This document shows positions 7,462-17,394 of a DNA stretch of 64,000 nucleotides, piece after piece. The translations under genes and the position numbers were made by a program. The DNA lies in assembly GCF_009709555.1 (NCBI RefSeq), contig NZ_WJBG01000252.1, positions 1-64,000 on the forward strand. Direction: 5' to 3'. How positions within the stretch are numbered: position 1 is the stretch's first letter; each line of letters opens with the position of its first letter. Source of the stretch: Streptomyces blattellae (lineage in GTDB: Bacteria > Actinomycetota > Actinomycetes > Streptomycetales > Streptomycetaceae). Under the pieces are notes generated by a model, which saw only the letters and a program-made list of their open reading frames with translations, had not been told where the DNA came from and searched no databases.

Positions 7462-8862
7462 ATGAGCCGTTCCGCACACCCCGCCGGGCCCCGTCACGCC
7501 GACGTCCTCCCCGAGGGCCGCTCCGTAGGAAGCACAGTGCCGCCCACCGACCTCAACGCCCTCGATCCCAAGGTGTGGGCGCAGACCGTCGGCCGTGACG
7601 CCGAAGGGACGGTCACCGTCGGCGGTGTCGATGTGAAGACCCTCGCCGAGCAGCACGGCACCCCCGCCTACATCCTCGACGAGGCCGACTTCCGGGCCCG
7701 TGCCCGTGCCTGGCGCACCGCCTTCGGCCATGACGCCGACGTCTTCTACGCCGGTAAGGCGTTCCTGTCCCGGGCCGTCGTGCGCTGGCTGCACGAGGAG
7801 GGGCTCAACCTCGACGTCTGCTCCGGCGGCGAACTCGCCACCGCACTCTCCGCCGGCATGCCCGCCGACCGCATCGCCTTCCACGGCAACAACAAGTCCA
7901 TCGACGAAATCACCCGAGCCATCGACGCCGGCGTCGGCCGTATCGTCCTCGACTCCTTCCAGGAGATCGTCCGTGTCGCCCACATCGCGCGGGAACTCGG
8001 CAAGCGGCAGCGCGTGCAGATCCGTATCACCGTCGGCGTGGAAGCACATACGCACGAGTTCATCGCCACAGCCCATGAGGACCAGAAGTTCGGGATTCCG
8101 CTCGCGGGCGGGCAGGCCGCCGAGGCCGTACGGCGTGCCCTGCAGCTCGACGGGCTCGAACTCATCGGGATCCACAGTCACATCGGGTCGCAGATCTTCG
8201 ACATGTCGGGGTTCGAGGTCGCCGCGCACCGCGTCGTCGGGCTGCTGAAGGACGTCCGGGACGAGCACGGCGTCGAGCTGCCCGAGATCGACCTCGGGGG
8301 CGGGCTCGGGATCGCGTACACGAGTGACGACGATCCCCGCGAGCCCCACGAGATCGCCAAGGCGCTCACCGAGATCGTCACCCGTGAGTGCGAGGCCGCC
8401 CGGCTGCGGACCCCGCGCATCTCCGTCGAGCCGGGACGCGCCATCGTCGGGCCCACCGCCTTCACGCTCTACGAGGTCGGCACGATCAAGCCCCTCGACA
8501 GCATCCGCACCTACGTCTCCGTCGACGGCGGCATGTCCGACAACATCCGCACCGCGCTGTACGACGCCGAGTACAGCGTCGCCCTCGTCTCCCGCACCTC
8601 CGACGCCGAGCCCATGCTCGCCCGCGTCGTCGGCAAGCACTGCGAGAGCGGCGACATCGTCGTGAAGGACGCGTTCCTGCCGTCCGACCTGGCACCGGGT
8701 GACCTGATCGCCGTACCGGCCACGGGTGCCTACTGCCGTTCCATGGCCAGCAACTACAACCATGTGCTCCGGCCGCCCGTCGTCGCCGTGAACGAGGGCG
8801 GGAGCCGGGTGATCGTCCGCCGGGAGACGGAGGAGGATCTCCTGCGTCTCGACGTCGGCTGA
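7462..8862 (+). CDS. lysA: Diaminopimelate decarboxylase
   Basis: PLP enzyme (466 aa) converting meso-diaminopimelate to L-lysine, the last step of lysine biosynthesis. The schiff-base Lys lies in FYAGKAFL. HGNNK, IHSHIGSQIFD, DLGGGLGIAY, EPGRAIVGPT and the catalytic HCESGDIV segment (Cys near the dimer active site) are all present, as is the C-terminal GAYCRSMASNYN. ATG 7462 lies 13 bp after nrtL, suggesting cotranscription. The N-terminus is ~40 residues longer than the minimal fold, which is usual in Streptomyces. A hairpin at 8877-8905 follows. Confidence 0.97.
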   Translation: MSRSAHPAGPRHADVLPEGRSVGSTVPPTDLNALDPKVWAQTVGRDAEGTVTVGGVDVKTLAEQHGTPAYILDEADFRARARAWRTAFGHDADVFYAGKAFLSRAVVRWLHEEGLNLDVCSGGELATALSAGMPADRIAFHGNNKSIDEITRAIDAGVGRIVLDSFQEIVRVAHIARELGKRQRVQIRITVGVEAHTHEFIATAHEDQKFGIPLAGGQAAEAVRRALQLDGLELIGIHSHIGSQIFDMSGFEVAAHRVVGLLKDVRDEHGVELPEIDLGGGLGIAYTSDDDPREPHEIAKALTEIVTRECEAARLRTPRISVEPGRAIVGPTAFTLYEVGTIKPLDSIRTYVSVDGGMSDNIRTALYDAEYSVALVSRTSDAEPMLARVVGKHCESGDIVVKDAFLPSDLAPGDLIAVPATGAYCRSMASNYNHVLRPPVVAVNEGGSRVIVRRETEEDLLRLDVG

Positions 8863-8876
8863 GCAGCAGGAAAGCG

Positions 8877-8905
8877 GGGGCGGAAGATCTCCTGTCTTCC
8901 GCCCC
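8877..8905 (+). terminator. Hairpin downstream of lysA
   Basis: GGGGCGGAAGA and TCTTCCGCCCC form an 11-bp perfect stem with a 7-nt loop, 15 bases after the lysA stop. There is no strong T-run. It separates the nrtL-lysA unit from hom. Confidence 0.7.
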
Positions 8906-9009
8906 TGGAAAGATGAAATAAACGTCTCAGGATCCGGACAACAGACAGAAACTCCAGTCCGGTGAGTGAGACTGGTTCAACCGAAGACGGTATGAGGAAA
9001 CGAGGTCGG

Positions 9010-10302
9010 ATGATGCGTACGCGTCCGCTGAAGGTGGCGCTGCTGGGCTGTGGAGTGGTCGGCTCAGAGGTGGCGCGCATCATGACGACGCACGCCGACG
9101 ACCTCGCCGCCCGTATCGGAGCCCCCGTGGAGCTGGCGGGAGTCGCTGTACGGCGCCCCTCCAAGGTGCGTGAGGGCATCCCCGCCGAACTCATCACCAC
9201 CGACGCCACCGCCCTGGTCAAACGCGGCGACATCGACGTCGTCGTCGAGGTGATCGGCGGGATCGAGCCGGCCCGCTCCCTCATCACCACCGCCTTCGAG
9301 CACGGCGCCTCCGTCGTCTCCGCGAACAAGGCCCTCCTCGCCCAGGACGGCGCCGCCCTGCACGCGGCGGCGGAGAACCACGACGCGGACCTCTACTACG
9401 AGGCCGCCGTCGCCGGCGCCATCCCGCTGATCCGCCCGCTGCGCGAGTCCCTCGCCGGCGACAAGGTCAACCGCGTGCTCGGGATCGTCAACGGCACGAC
9501 CAACTTCATCCTCGACAAGATGGACTCCACGGGGGCCGGGTATCAGGAGGCCCTCGACGAGGCCACCGCCCTGGGTTACGCGGAAGCCGACCCGACCGCT
9601 GACGTCGAAGGGTTCGACGCCGCCGCCAAGGCCGCCATCCTCGCCGGAATCGCCTTCCACACGCGCGTGCGCCTCGACGACGTCTACCGCGAGGGCATGA
9701 CCGAGGTCACCGCCGCCGACTTCGCCGCCGCCAAGCAGATCGGCTGCACCATCAAGCTGCTGGCCATCTGCGAGCGGGCCGCGGACGGCGGCTCGGTCAC
9801 CGCGCGCGTGCACCCCGCGATGATTCCGCTCACCCACCCGCTCGCCTCCGTACGCGGCGCGTACAACGCGGTGTTCGTCGAGTCGGACGCCGCCGGGCAG
9901 CTGATGTTCTACGGCCCCGGCGCCGGCGGTTCCCCGACCGCGTCCGCCGTCCTCGGCGACCTCGTCGCCGTCTGCCGCAACCGGCTGAGCGGCGCCACCG
10001 GGCCGGGCGAGTCGGCGTACGCCGCACTGCCCGTGTCGGGCATGGGCGATGTCGTCACGCGCTACCACATCAGCCTTGACGTCGCCGACAAACCGGGCGT
10101 TCTCGCTCAGGTGGCCACCGTGTTCGCCGAGCACGGTGTCTCGATCGATACGGTTCGGCAGCAAGGGAAGGACGGCGAGGCCTCCCTCGTCGTCGTCACC
10201 CACCGTGCGTCCGACGCGGCCCTCGGCGGCACCGTCGAGGCGCTGCGCAAGCTCGACACCGTGCGGGGTGTCGCCAGCATCATGCGGGTTGAAGGAGAGT
10301 AA
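9010..10302 (+). CDS. hom: Homoserine dehydrogenase
   Basis: Reduces aspartate-4-semialdehyde to homoserine, the branch to threonine and methionine (430 aa). The NAD(P)-binding loop LLGCGVVGSEVA starts at residue ~8. The catalytic region has NKALLAQDG, GIVNGTTNFIL and EADPTADVEGFDAA. A C-terminal ACT domain (residues ~350-430, YHISLDVADKPGVLAQVATVFAE split over two strands) indicates threonine feedback control. ATG 9010 (or 9013) is preferred over the upstream GTG at 8962, because GAGG lies just before it and homologues begin MMRTRPLKVAL (recall). thrC follows 6 bp downstream. Also called thrA in Streptomyces. Confidence 0.95.
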   Translation: MMRTRPLKVALLGCGVVGSEVARIMTTHADDLAARIGAPVELAGVAVRRPSKVREGIPAELITTDATALVKRGDIDVVVEVIGGIEPARSLITTAFEHGASVVSANKALLAQDGAALHAAAENHDADLYYEAAVAGAIPLIRPLRESLAGDKVNRVLGIVNGTTNFILDKMDSTGAGYQEALDEATALGYAEADPTADVEGFDAAAKAAILAGIAFHTRVRLDDVYREGMTEVTAADFAAAKQIGCTIKLLAICERAADGGSVTARVHPAMIPLTHPLASVRGAYNAVFVESDAAGQLMFYGPGAGGSPTASAVLGDLVAVCRNRLSGATGPGESAYAALPVSGMGDVVTRYHISLDVADKPGVLAQVATVFAEHGVSIDTVRQQGKDGEASLVVVTHRASDAALGGTVEALRKLDTVRGVASIMRVEGE

Positions 10303-10308
10303 CCAGCA

Positions 10309-11367
10309 ATGACCCACCAGTGGCGCGGAATCATCGAGGAGTACCGGGACAGACTGCCGGTCTCCGACAACACGCCGGTCGTGACGCTCCGTGAGGGCGG
10401 CACGCCGCTCGTGCCCGCGCAGGTGCTCTCCGAGCGCACCGGCTGCGAGGTCCACCTCAAGGTGGAGGGTGCGAACCCCACCGGGTCCTTCAAGGACCGC
10501 GGTATGACCATGGCCATCAGCCGGGCCAAGGAGGAGGGCGCGAAGGCCGTCATCTGCGCCTCCACGGGCAACACGTCCGCCTCCGCGGCCGCGTACGCCG
10601 TGCGGGCGGGCATGGTTTCGGCCGTTCTCGTGCCCCAGGGCAAGATCGCGCTCGGCAAGATGGGCCAGGCACTCGTGCACGGCGCGAAGATCCTCCAGGT
10701 CGACGGCAACTTCGACGACTGCTTGACGCTCGCTCGCGCCCTGAGCGAGAACTACCCGGTGGCGCTGGTCAATTCGGTCAACCCGGTACGGATCGAGGGG
10801 CAGAAGACGGCCTCGTTCGAGATCGTGGACATGCTGGGCGACGCCCCCGACATCCACGTCCTGCCGGTGGGCAACGCGGGCAACATCACCGCGTACTGGA
10901 AGGGCTACACGGAGTACGCCGCCGACGGTGTCTCGAAGCAGACCCCGCGCATGTGGGGCTTCCAGGCCTCCGGCTCCGCGCCCATCGTGCGCGGCGAGGT
11001 GGTCAAGGACCCGTCGACCATCGCCACCGCGATCCGCATCGGCAACCCCGCGTCCTGGCAGTACGCCCTGGCCGCGCGGGACGAGTCGGGCGGCTTCATC
11101 GACGAGGTGACGGACCGTGAAATCCTGCGCGCCTACCGGCTGTTGGCCGCTCAGGAGGGCGTTTTCGTCGAGCCCGCCTCGGCCGCGTCCGTGGCCGGCC
11201 TGCTGAAGGCCGCCGAGCAGGGCAAGGTCGACCCGGGACAGACGATCGTGTGCACGGTCACCGGCAACGGCCTCAAGGACCCCGACTGGGCCGTCGCCGG
11301 TGCCCCGCAGCCGGTCACCGTCCCGGTCGACGCGGCGACGGCGGCCGAGCGCCTCGGTCTCGCCTGA
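10309..11367 (+). CDS. thrC: Threonine synthase
   Basis: PLP enzyme (352 aa) converting O-phosphohomoserine to threonine. The PLP lysine lies in NPTGSFKDRGMTMA. The phosphate-binding loop is in LPVGNAGNITAYWKG, and a CASTGNTSASAAAYA segment precedes it. The length is typical of the short class found in actinobacteria. It begins 6 bp after hom (AAGGAGAG upstream), so the two form one transcript. thrB follows only after a ~350-bp repeat-bearing gap. Confidence 0.96.
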   Translation: MTHQWRGIIEEYRDRLPVSDNTPVVTLREGGTPLVPAQVLSERTGCEVHLKVEGANPTGSFKDRGMTMAISRAKEEGAKAVICASTGNTSASAAAYAVRAGMVSAVLVPQGKIALGKMGQALVHGAKILQVDGNFDDCLTLARALSENYPVALVNSVNPVRIEGQKTASFEIVDMLGDAPDIHVLPVGNAGNITAYWKGYTEYAADGVSKQTPRMWGFQASGSAPIVRGEVVKDPSTIATAIRIGNPASWQYALAARDESGGFIDEVTDREILRAYRLLAAQEGVFVEPASAASVAGLLKAAEQGKVDPGQTIVCTVTGNGLKDPDWAVAGAPQPVTVPVDAATAAERLGLA

Positions 11368-11380
11368 TCAGCGGGCCGTA

Positions 11381-11460
11381 GGGGTAAACCCGACAGCCCG
11401 TAACAGGGGTAAACCCGACAGCCGCCCGTAACCCGACAGCCGTAGGGGTAACCCGGCAGG
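11381..11460 (+). repeat. Short imperfect direct repeats between thrC and thrB
   Basis: GGGGTAAACCCGACAGCC occurs identically at 11381-11398 and 11406-11423. Degenerate copies (GTAACCCGACAGCC at 11428-11441, GGGGTAACCCGGCAGG at 11445-11460) follow. Each unit contains a small palindrome (GGGTAAACCC), so the stretch could also fold. Confidence 0.85.
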
Positions 11461-11510
11461 GGGTGCACAAGGGGCTTACGACACGCATCGTGCGCCTCCT
11501 GTGCGCCCTA

Positions 11511-11540
11511 TGTCGCCACAGAACCTTCCTTCGATAGGCT
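11511..11540 (+). promoter_or_regulatory. Possible vegetative promoter for thrB
   Basis: TAGGCT at 11535-11540 fits the Streptomyces vegetative -10 consensus. TGTCGC 18 bases upstream is a weak -35 match. The 350-bp separation from thrC supports an independent promoter. Confidence 0.35.
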
Positions 11541-11714
11541 GTACTGAACCCGCCCGCCGCATATGCCGACCACCGGCACAGTGCCGCGCTGTCTCCGTGG
11601 TCCGACAGCGGCGTCGGAAGCGCCCGTCCGTCAGGCCGGGAGCAGCCCGCGGGCTTCCCCGTACGTCATCGAATGTCTTCGACAGTCACGCAGCTCAAGG
11701 AGAGTCATCGAGCG

Positions 11715-12644
11715 ATGGCCGGTCCAGCTTTCCGCGCCGCCGCCGTCAGGGTGCGCACCCCCGCCACCAGCGCCAACCTCGGCCCGGGCTTCGACGCCCT
11801 CGGCCTGTCGCTGGGGCTCTACGACGACGTCGTCGTCCGGGTGGCCGACTCCGGGCTGCACATCGACATCGCGGGTGAGGGCGGCGAGACGCTCCCGCGT
11901 GACGAAAGCCACCTTCTCGTACGGTCCCTGCGCACCGCCTTCGACCTGCTCGGCGGGCAGCCGCGCGGCCTGGAGATCGTCTGCGCCAACCGCATTCCGC
12001 ACGGCCGTGGCCTGGGCTCCTCGTCGGCCGCCATCTGCGCCGGCATCGTCGCCGCACGCGCCGTGACCATAGGCGGGGACTCCAAGCTCGACGACCCGGC
12101 CCTCCTGGAACTCGCCACCGAGATCGAGGGACACCCGGACAACGTGGCCGCCTGTCTGCTCGGCGGATTCACGCTCTCCTGGATGGAGGCGGGATCCGCG
12201 CGCGCGATCAGGATGGAGCCCGCCGATTCCATCGTTCCGGTGGTTTTCGTGCCCGGTAAGCCGGTCCTCACCGAGACCGCGCGCGGCCTGCTCCCGCGCA
12301 CCGTGCCGCACGTCGACGCCGCCACCAACGCGGGCCGTGCGGCCCTGCTCGTCGAGGCCCTGACCAGGCGCCCCGAGCTGCTGCTGCCCGCCACCGAGGA
12401 CCGCCTCCACCAGGAGTACCGCGCACCGGCCATGCCGGAGAGCGCGGCGCTGGTGGAGCGGCTGCGGGCCGATGGGATCCCCGCGGTGATCTCCGGAGCG
12501 GGCCCCACCGTGCTGGCGCTGGCCGATGACGACAGCGCCGACAAGGTGGCCGACCTGGCAGGCGCGGGCTGGGCCGCGAACCGGCTTGAGCTCGACGCCC
12601 AGGGAGCGAGCGTGCTGCCGCTTGCGGCCTCCGGTGACATTTAA
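11715..12644 (+). CDS. thrB: Homoserine kinase
   Basis: GHMP-family kinase (309 aa) phosphorylating homoserine for ThrC. VRVRTPATSANLGPGFDALGL opens the fold (in two parts: RTPATSANLGPG is the motif). The ATP-binding loop is PHGRGLGSSSAAICAG (residues ~98-113). EGHPDNVAACLLGG and the C-terminal ISGAGPTVLAL are typical. ATG 11715 is chosen over 11673 because AAGGAGAG precedes it and the homology starts at MAGPAFR. It lies downstream of hom-thrC but probably has its own promoter. Confidence 0.95.
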   Translation: MAGPAFRAAAVRVRTPATSANLGPGFDALGLSLGLYDDVVVRVADSGLHIDIAGEGGETLPRDESHLLVRSLRTAFDLLGGQPRGLEIVCANRIPHGRGLGSSSAAICAGIVAARAVTIGGDSKLDDPALLELATEIEGHPDNVAACLLGGFTLSWMEAGSARAIRMEPADSIVPVVFVPGKPVLTETARGLLPRTVPHVDAATNAGRAALLVEALTRRPELLLPATEDRLHQEYRAPAMPESAALVERLRADGIPAVISGAGPTVLALADDDSADKVADLAGAGWAANRLELDAQGASVLPLAASGDI

Positions 12645-13052
12645 AAGCGTACGGTTGCCGGATTTCGAGAGGGGGAATGTTTGTTGGATCCGGTAGTGTT
12701 AACCTCAAGTCTGCACCCGACCCCACCATGGCGAGGTGCTTCGTGTCCCCGTCCGGGACAGACATCCTTCCGGGAGCCTCCCAAGCCGCACTGTGTTCCG
12801 TACGACGTACGCGAGGCGTATCTCGTACGCGGGCACTGAGCGACTGGCCGGGCATGCTCCGGAATCGGTGCGACCAAGCCTAGTGACACCGACACTCAGT
12901 GCCACAGCTCCGGGAAGCGCCATCACCCATTTCCTCCGCCTCTTTGGCGGACCACCGCCCCGGCACGGTCCACACAGCAAGGACCGATGCCGGACAGCAC
13001 AACCGGTCGCCGAGCCAGACAGGCCGACGTCCGCTCCAGGGAAGGACCCTTC
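12645..13052 (+). promoter_or_regulatory. Long leader region upstream of rho
   Basis: About 400 bp without an assigned gene. A TAGTGT hexamer at 12694-12699 could be a -10 element. A 68-codon frame (12677-12883) with GAGAGGGGGA upstream is present but has no recognisable motif. Long leaders that allow autogenous termination are known for rho genes; here that is inference. Confidence 0.35.
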
Positions 13053-15128
13053 GTGAGCGACACCACCGATCTGATGGGCGCACGTGTCGAGGAGACCGCT
13101 GCCGCGCCCGCCACGGACGCCTCCGCGCCTGCCACCGGTGCCGGCTCCCGGCGGCGCCGCGGTACCGGCCTCGACGGCATGGTGCTGGCCGAGCTGCAGC
13201 AGGTCGCATCCGGCCTCGGCATCAGGGGCACCGCGCGTATGCGCAAGAGCCAGCTGATCGAGGTCATCAAGGAGGCGCAGGCGGGCGGGGGTGCCCCGGC
13301 CAAGACCGCCGAGGCAGCCACCGAGACCAAGCCCAAGCGCCGCGCCACCTCGAAGGCGCGCACCGGCGAGGACTCCGCTCCCGCCGCGAAGGCCGCCAAG
13401 AAGGCCGAGAACGCCGAGAACAAGGCCGAGGCTCCGGCCGAGAAGGCCGTGGCCCAGCAGCAGATCGAGATTCCCGGCCAGCCGGCCGGGGGCGCCGCCC
13501 GCGACGGGGGTGCCTCCCGCGCGAGCGAAGCCGAGCGTGGGGGAGAGGCCGAGCGCACCGGCGAGGACGCCCCCGAGCGCCGCCGTCGCCGTGCCACCGC
13601 CGAGGCGGGCAGCCCCGAGACGGTCGCCGCCGAGGCGAAGAGCGAGCCGAAGGCCGAGACGCCCGCCCCGCAGGCGCAGGGCGACTCCAAGGCCGACGCC
13701 GACGGCGGCGAGGGCCGCCGCCGCGACCGCCGGGACCGCGGCCGTGACCGCGACCGCCGCGGCAAGGGCGACGACCAGCAGAACCAGGGCGGCCAGCGGC
13801 AGCAGGGCCAGCAGCAGGGCGGCGGCCGTCAGGACCGCCAGGACCGCCCGGACCGCCAGCAGCGGGCCGATGAGGACGGGGACGACTTCGAGGGCGGCCG
13901 GCGGGGCCGTCGCGGGCGCTACCGCGACCGCCGTGGCCGTCGTGGCCGCGACGAGATGGGCGGCCAGGAGCCGCAGATCGCCGAGGACGACGTCCTGATC
14001 CCGGTCGCGGGCATCCTGGACATCCTCGACAACTACGCCTTCATCCGCACGTCGGGCTACCTGCCGGGTCCGAACGACGTGTACGTCTCCCTCGCCCAGG
14101 TCCGCAAGAACGGCCTGCGCAAGGGTGACCACATCACCGGCGCCGTCCGTCAGCCCAAGGAAGGCGAGCGGCGGGAGAAGTTCAACGCGCTGGTGCGGCT
14201 GGACTCCGTCAACGGCATGGCGCCGGAACACGGCCGTGGCCGCCCGGAGTTCAACAAGCTCACCCCGCTGTACCCGCAGGACCGGCTCCGCCTGGAGACC
14301 GACCCGGGTGTGCTGACCACCCGCATCATCGACCTCGTGTCGCCGATCGGTAAGGGCCAGCGCGGTCTGATCGTGGCCCCGCCGAAGACCGGTAAGACCA
14401 TGATCATGCAGGCGATCGCCAACGCGATCACGCACAACAACCCCGAGTGCCACCTGATGGTCGTCCTGGTCGACGAGCGTCCGGAAGAGGTCACCGACAT
14501 GCAGCGGTCGGTCAAGGGCGAGGTCATCTCCTCGACCTTCGACCGCCCGGCCGAGGACCACACGACGGTCGCCGAGCTGGCGATCGAGCGGGCGAAGCGG
14601 CTCGTCGAGCTCGGCCATGACGTGGTCGTGCTGCTCGACTCCATCACGCGTCTGGGCCGTGCGTACAACCTGGCCGCGCCGGCTTCCGGCCGCATCCTCT
14701 CCGGTGGTGTCGACTCGACCGCGCTGTACCCGCCGAAGCGCTTCTTCGGTGCGGCCCGGAACATCGAGGACGGTGGCTCGCTCACCATCCTCGCGACGGC
14801 TCTCGTCGACACCGGGTCCCGCATGGACGAGGTGATCTTCGAGGAGTTCAAGGGCACGGGCAACGCCGAGCTGAAGCTGGACCGCAAGCTCGCCGACAAG
14901 CGGATCTTCCCGGCGGTGGACGTCGACGCGTCCGGTACCCGTAAGGAAGAGATCCTGCTCGCCAACGACGAACTCGCCATCGTCTGGAAGCTGCGCCGGG
15001 TGCTGCACGCGCTCGACCAGCAGCAGGCGGTCGAGCTGCTCCTCGACAAGATGAAGCAGACGAAGTCGAACGCGGAATTCCTGATGCAGATTCAGAAGAC
15101 GACGCCGACACCGGGTAACGGTGACTGA
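13053..15128 (+). CDS. rho: Transcription termination factor Rho
   Basis: Hexameric RNA-dependent ATPase/helicase (691 aa). The SAP-like N-terminus (GMVLAELQQVASGLGIRGTARMRKSQLIEVI) is followed by a ~230-residue disordered insertion rich in Ala, Glu, Arg, Asp and Gln, characteristic of actinobacterial Rho. The RNA-binding domain begins VLIPVAGILDILDNYAFIRTSGYL (in part). Walker A is APPKTGKT at residues ~442-449, Walker B VVVLLDSITRLGRAYN, and the Q/R-loop region is SGGVDSTALYPPKRFFGAARN. GTG 13053 is preferred to 12987; it lies after GGAAGGACCC. A terminator-like hairpin follows at 15267. Confidence 0.96.
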   Translation: MSDTTDLMGARVEETAAAPATDASAPATGAGSRRRRGTGLDGMVLAELQQVASGLGIRGTARMRKSQLIEVIKEAQAGGGAPAKTAEAATETKPKRRATSKARTGEDSAPAAKAAKKAENAENKAEAPAEKAVAQQQIEIPGQPAGGAARDGGASRASEAERGGEAERTGEDAPERRRRRATAEAGSPETVAAEAKSEPKAETPAPQAQGDSKADADGGEGRRRDRRDRGRDRDRRGKGDDQQNQGGQRQQGQQQGGGRQDRQDRPDRQQRADEDGDDFEGGRRGRRGRYRDRRGRRGRDEMGGQEPQIAEDDVLIPVAGILDILDNYAFIRTSGYLPGPNDVYVSLAQVRKNGLRKGDHITGAVRQPKEGERREKFNALVRLDSVNGMAPEHGRGRPEFNKLTPLYPQDRLRLETDPGVLTTRIIDLVSPIGKGQRGLIVAPPKTGKTMIMQAIANAITHNNPECHLMVVLVDERPEEVTDMQRSVKGEVISSTFDRPAEDHTTVAELAIERAKRLVELGHDVVVLLDSITRLGRAYNLAAPASGRILSGGVDSTALYPPKRFFGAARNIEDGGSLTILATALVDTGSRMDEVIFEEFKGTGNAELKLDRKLADKRIFPAVDVDASGTRKEEILLANDELAIVWKLRRVLHALDQQQAVELLLDKMKQTKSNAEFLMQIQKTTPTPGNGD

Positions 15129-15266
15129 GCGCTCCGCGGGAAGTGCCGCGATCGGCCGTCGATCGACTGCTGCGCCGTCGTGGCTGGGCACGCAGTTCCC
15201 CGCGCCCCTTCGGGGCGCTGTCGAACCGTAGCTGACTTCGCCGAGCCGGCTTAGTCGCGGCTGAGG

Positions 15267-15295
15267 TGGCCGCCCCCTGTTCAAGGGGGCGGCCA
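15267..15295 (+). terminator. Terminator downstream of rho
   Basis: TGGCCGCCCCCT and AGGGGGCGGCCA make a 12-bp perfect stem with a 5-nt loop, followed by TCTTGTTG. Confidence 0.8.
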
Positions 15296-15385
15296 TCTTG
15301 TTGCCTGCAGCCGGTGTACGATCACGCGGCTCGGACTGCTTTTCGAATCCGCGGTCCGCATTTCTGATCCCGAGGGGGGACTTGA

Positions 15386-17178
15386 GTGGGTACATCCATG
15401 TCTGGGGGCGGGCGGCACAGACGCCGGTTGCGGATCGCTCTTCCGTTCACCGCGGCCGGAGTGGCCGCCGCCGTCGCCGCCGCGTTGCTGACGAGTTCCG
15501 CCGACGCCGCCACGGCGCTTCCGAAGCCGACGGTCAAACCCGCCGTCGGCTCGGTCTCGGCCGCCGAGCTGGAGAAGCGGGTCGCCGGTGCGGCCGCCGG
15601 TGACGACACCGCGGGGAGACGACCGGCAGGTCGTCCCTGAGCGCAGGCACCTCCGTGGACGCGAAGATCATCGGCGGGTCCACCACGACGATCACCTCGG
15701 CACCGTGGATGGCCCAGCTCTGGTACTACGACGAGGCAAGCGACCTCGGCTTCTTCTGCGGCGGCACCGTCGTCGCGCCGACGAAGATCCTGACCGCCGC
15801 GCACTGCGTCAAGGGCTACAACTGGGCCGCCTACGGCGCGGTGGTGACCGGGACCCCGACGTTGCCCGACGACGAGGGCAACACCGACGGCACGGTCTCG
15901 CTGCCGCTGCGCCAGTGGACTCACCCGTCGTACAGCGCGCTGACCATCGACAACGACATCGCCGTCATCACCCTGGACACGCCGGTCAAGACGACGCCGA
16001 TCCGCATGACGACGTCCGGCGACACCGCCTCGTACGCCGCCGGCACCAATGCGAAGGTCTACGGCTGGGGCCGTACCAGCTCCACCACCCAGGACATCTC
16101 CCAGACCCTGAAGACGGCCACGCTGCCGATCCAGTCGGACACCACCTGCGCCGGCTACTACGGCGCCGACTTCGTCAAGAACCACATGGTGTGCGCGGGC
16201 AACCCCGCCAGCGGCAGCGACAGCGGTACGACGTCCGCGTGCAACGGCGACTCCGGTGGCCCGCTGGTCGTCGGCACCGGTACCAGCGCCCGTATCGTCG
16301 GTGTCGTCTCCTGGGGCGTCGTGGACTGCGTCGAGAAGGGCGCGTACAGCGTCTTCGCGAAGGTCAAGTCGTATGTCGGTGCCGCCTATCCGCAGGTCGA
16401 CGACGCCAACATGAGCTACACCGACGGCAAGGCGGACCTGTTCGTGCGCAACGCGTCCACGAAGACCGGCTACGAGAAGGACTCCAAGGGCACCTCGTTC
16501 GGCGCCCGGCAGAGCCTCGGCAACTGGACCGGCGTCAACACCGTCCTCCAGACCGACCTCGACCGTGACGGCGTACAGGACTTCGTGTACCGCGTCGCCT
16601 CCACCGGGGACGTCTACTGGATGCACTACGTGCGCTCCACCGAGGTGTGGACCGAGAAGCAGATCTACGACAACTGGAAGACCCGCACCCGGATCGTCAC
16701 CCCCGGCGACCTGACCGGCGACTACCTGCCCGACCTGCTGTCCGTGGACTCCGGCGGCAAGCTGTGGCTCTACCCGGGCAAGGGCAACGGCTCCTTCGCG
16801 GCCCGTACGCAGGTCGGGTCGGGCTCGGGCTGGAACCAGTACAACACCCTGCGCGGCAAGGGCGACTTCAACGCCGACGGCAAGGCCGACGTGATCGCCC
16901 GCAACAGGAGCACCGGCGCGGTCTACCTGTACAAGGGCACCGGCAAAACTTCCAGCCCCTTCTCGGCCCGTGTGAAGGTCCGCACCTGGAGCAACACCAC
17001 CTACAACGCCTTCGACGCGATCGGTGACGTCAACGGCGACAGCAAGGCCGACTTCCTGGCCCGTACGCCCGGCGGCACGCTCTATCTGTACAAGGGCACC
17101 GGGAACGCCACGAGCGAGATCTTTGCCACAAGGATCTCGGTCGGGACGGACTTCAAGCAGTACGACATCTTCGGCTGA
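15386..17178 (+). pseudogene. Secreted trypsin-like protease with FG-GAP repeats, frameshifted
   Basis: Piece one (15386-15640) gives a signal peptide (basic HRRRLR, then a hydrophobic core to SSADAAT) and a short propeptide ending AGDDTAG. Piece two (coding from ~15610, first in-frame GTG 15655) gives a complete S1 domain: KIIGGS activation site, LTAAHC (His), DNDIAVITL (Asp), CNGDSGGPLV (Ser). About 250 residues of FG-GAP/VCBS-type repeats follow (DLDRDGVQDF, DLTGDYLPDLL, DFNADGKADVI, DVNGDSKADFL). One extra G in GCGGGGAGAC (15611-15620) would join the frames as ...DDTAGETTGRSS.... So it is either a one-base sequencing error or a recent null mutation. As written, the protease lacks its secretion signal. 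Confidence 0.85.
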
Positions 17179-17227
17179 AACAGCAGAAACAGCAGATGAA
17201 TTGCGGTGCATCCGGCACCGCCGGTCA

Positions 17228-17266
17228 CGCGCTGTGCCCACCGTCCCACGCGGTGGGCACAGCGCG
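17228..17266 (+). terminator. Terminator after the protease gene
   Basis: CGCGCTGTGCCCACCG and CGGTGGGCACAGCGCG form a 16-bp perfect stem with a 7-nt loop, followed by TTGTG. Confidence 0.85.
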
Positions 17267-17394
17267 TTGTGCAACCCTTTCCCGGGTTTCCCCGTCTGAC
17301 CGGTCAGAACGAAGAGGGAGCGATCCATGTCGCTTCGCCCGGGCCTGACCCTGAACGCGGGGGGTAACCGACCCGTCGGAGAACCGAGGAGCAC

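Noticed and set aside
12705..15395. 896-codon minus-strand frame across rho
   Set aside because: Leu/Gly/Ala-rich shadow of rho with no ribosome site or domain.
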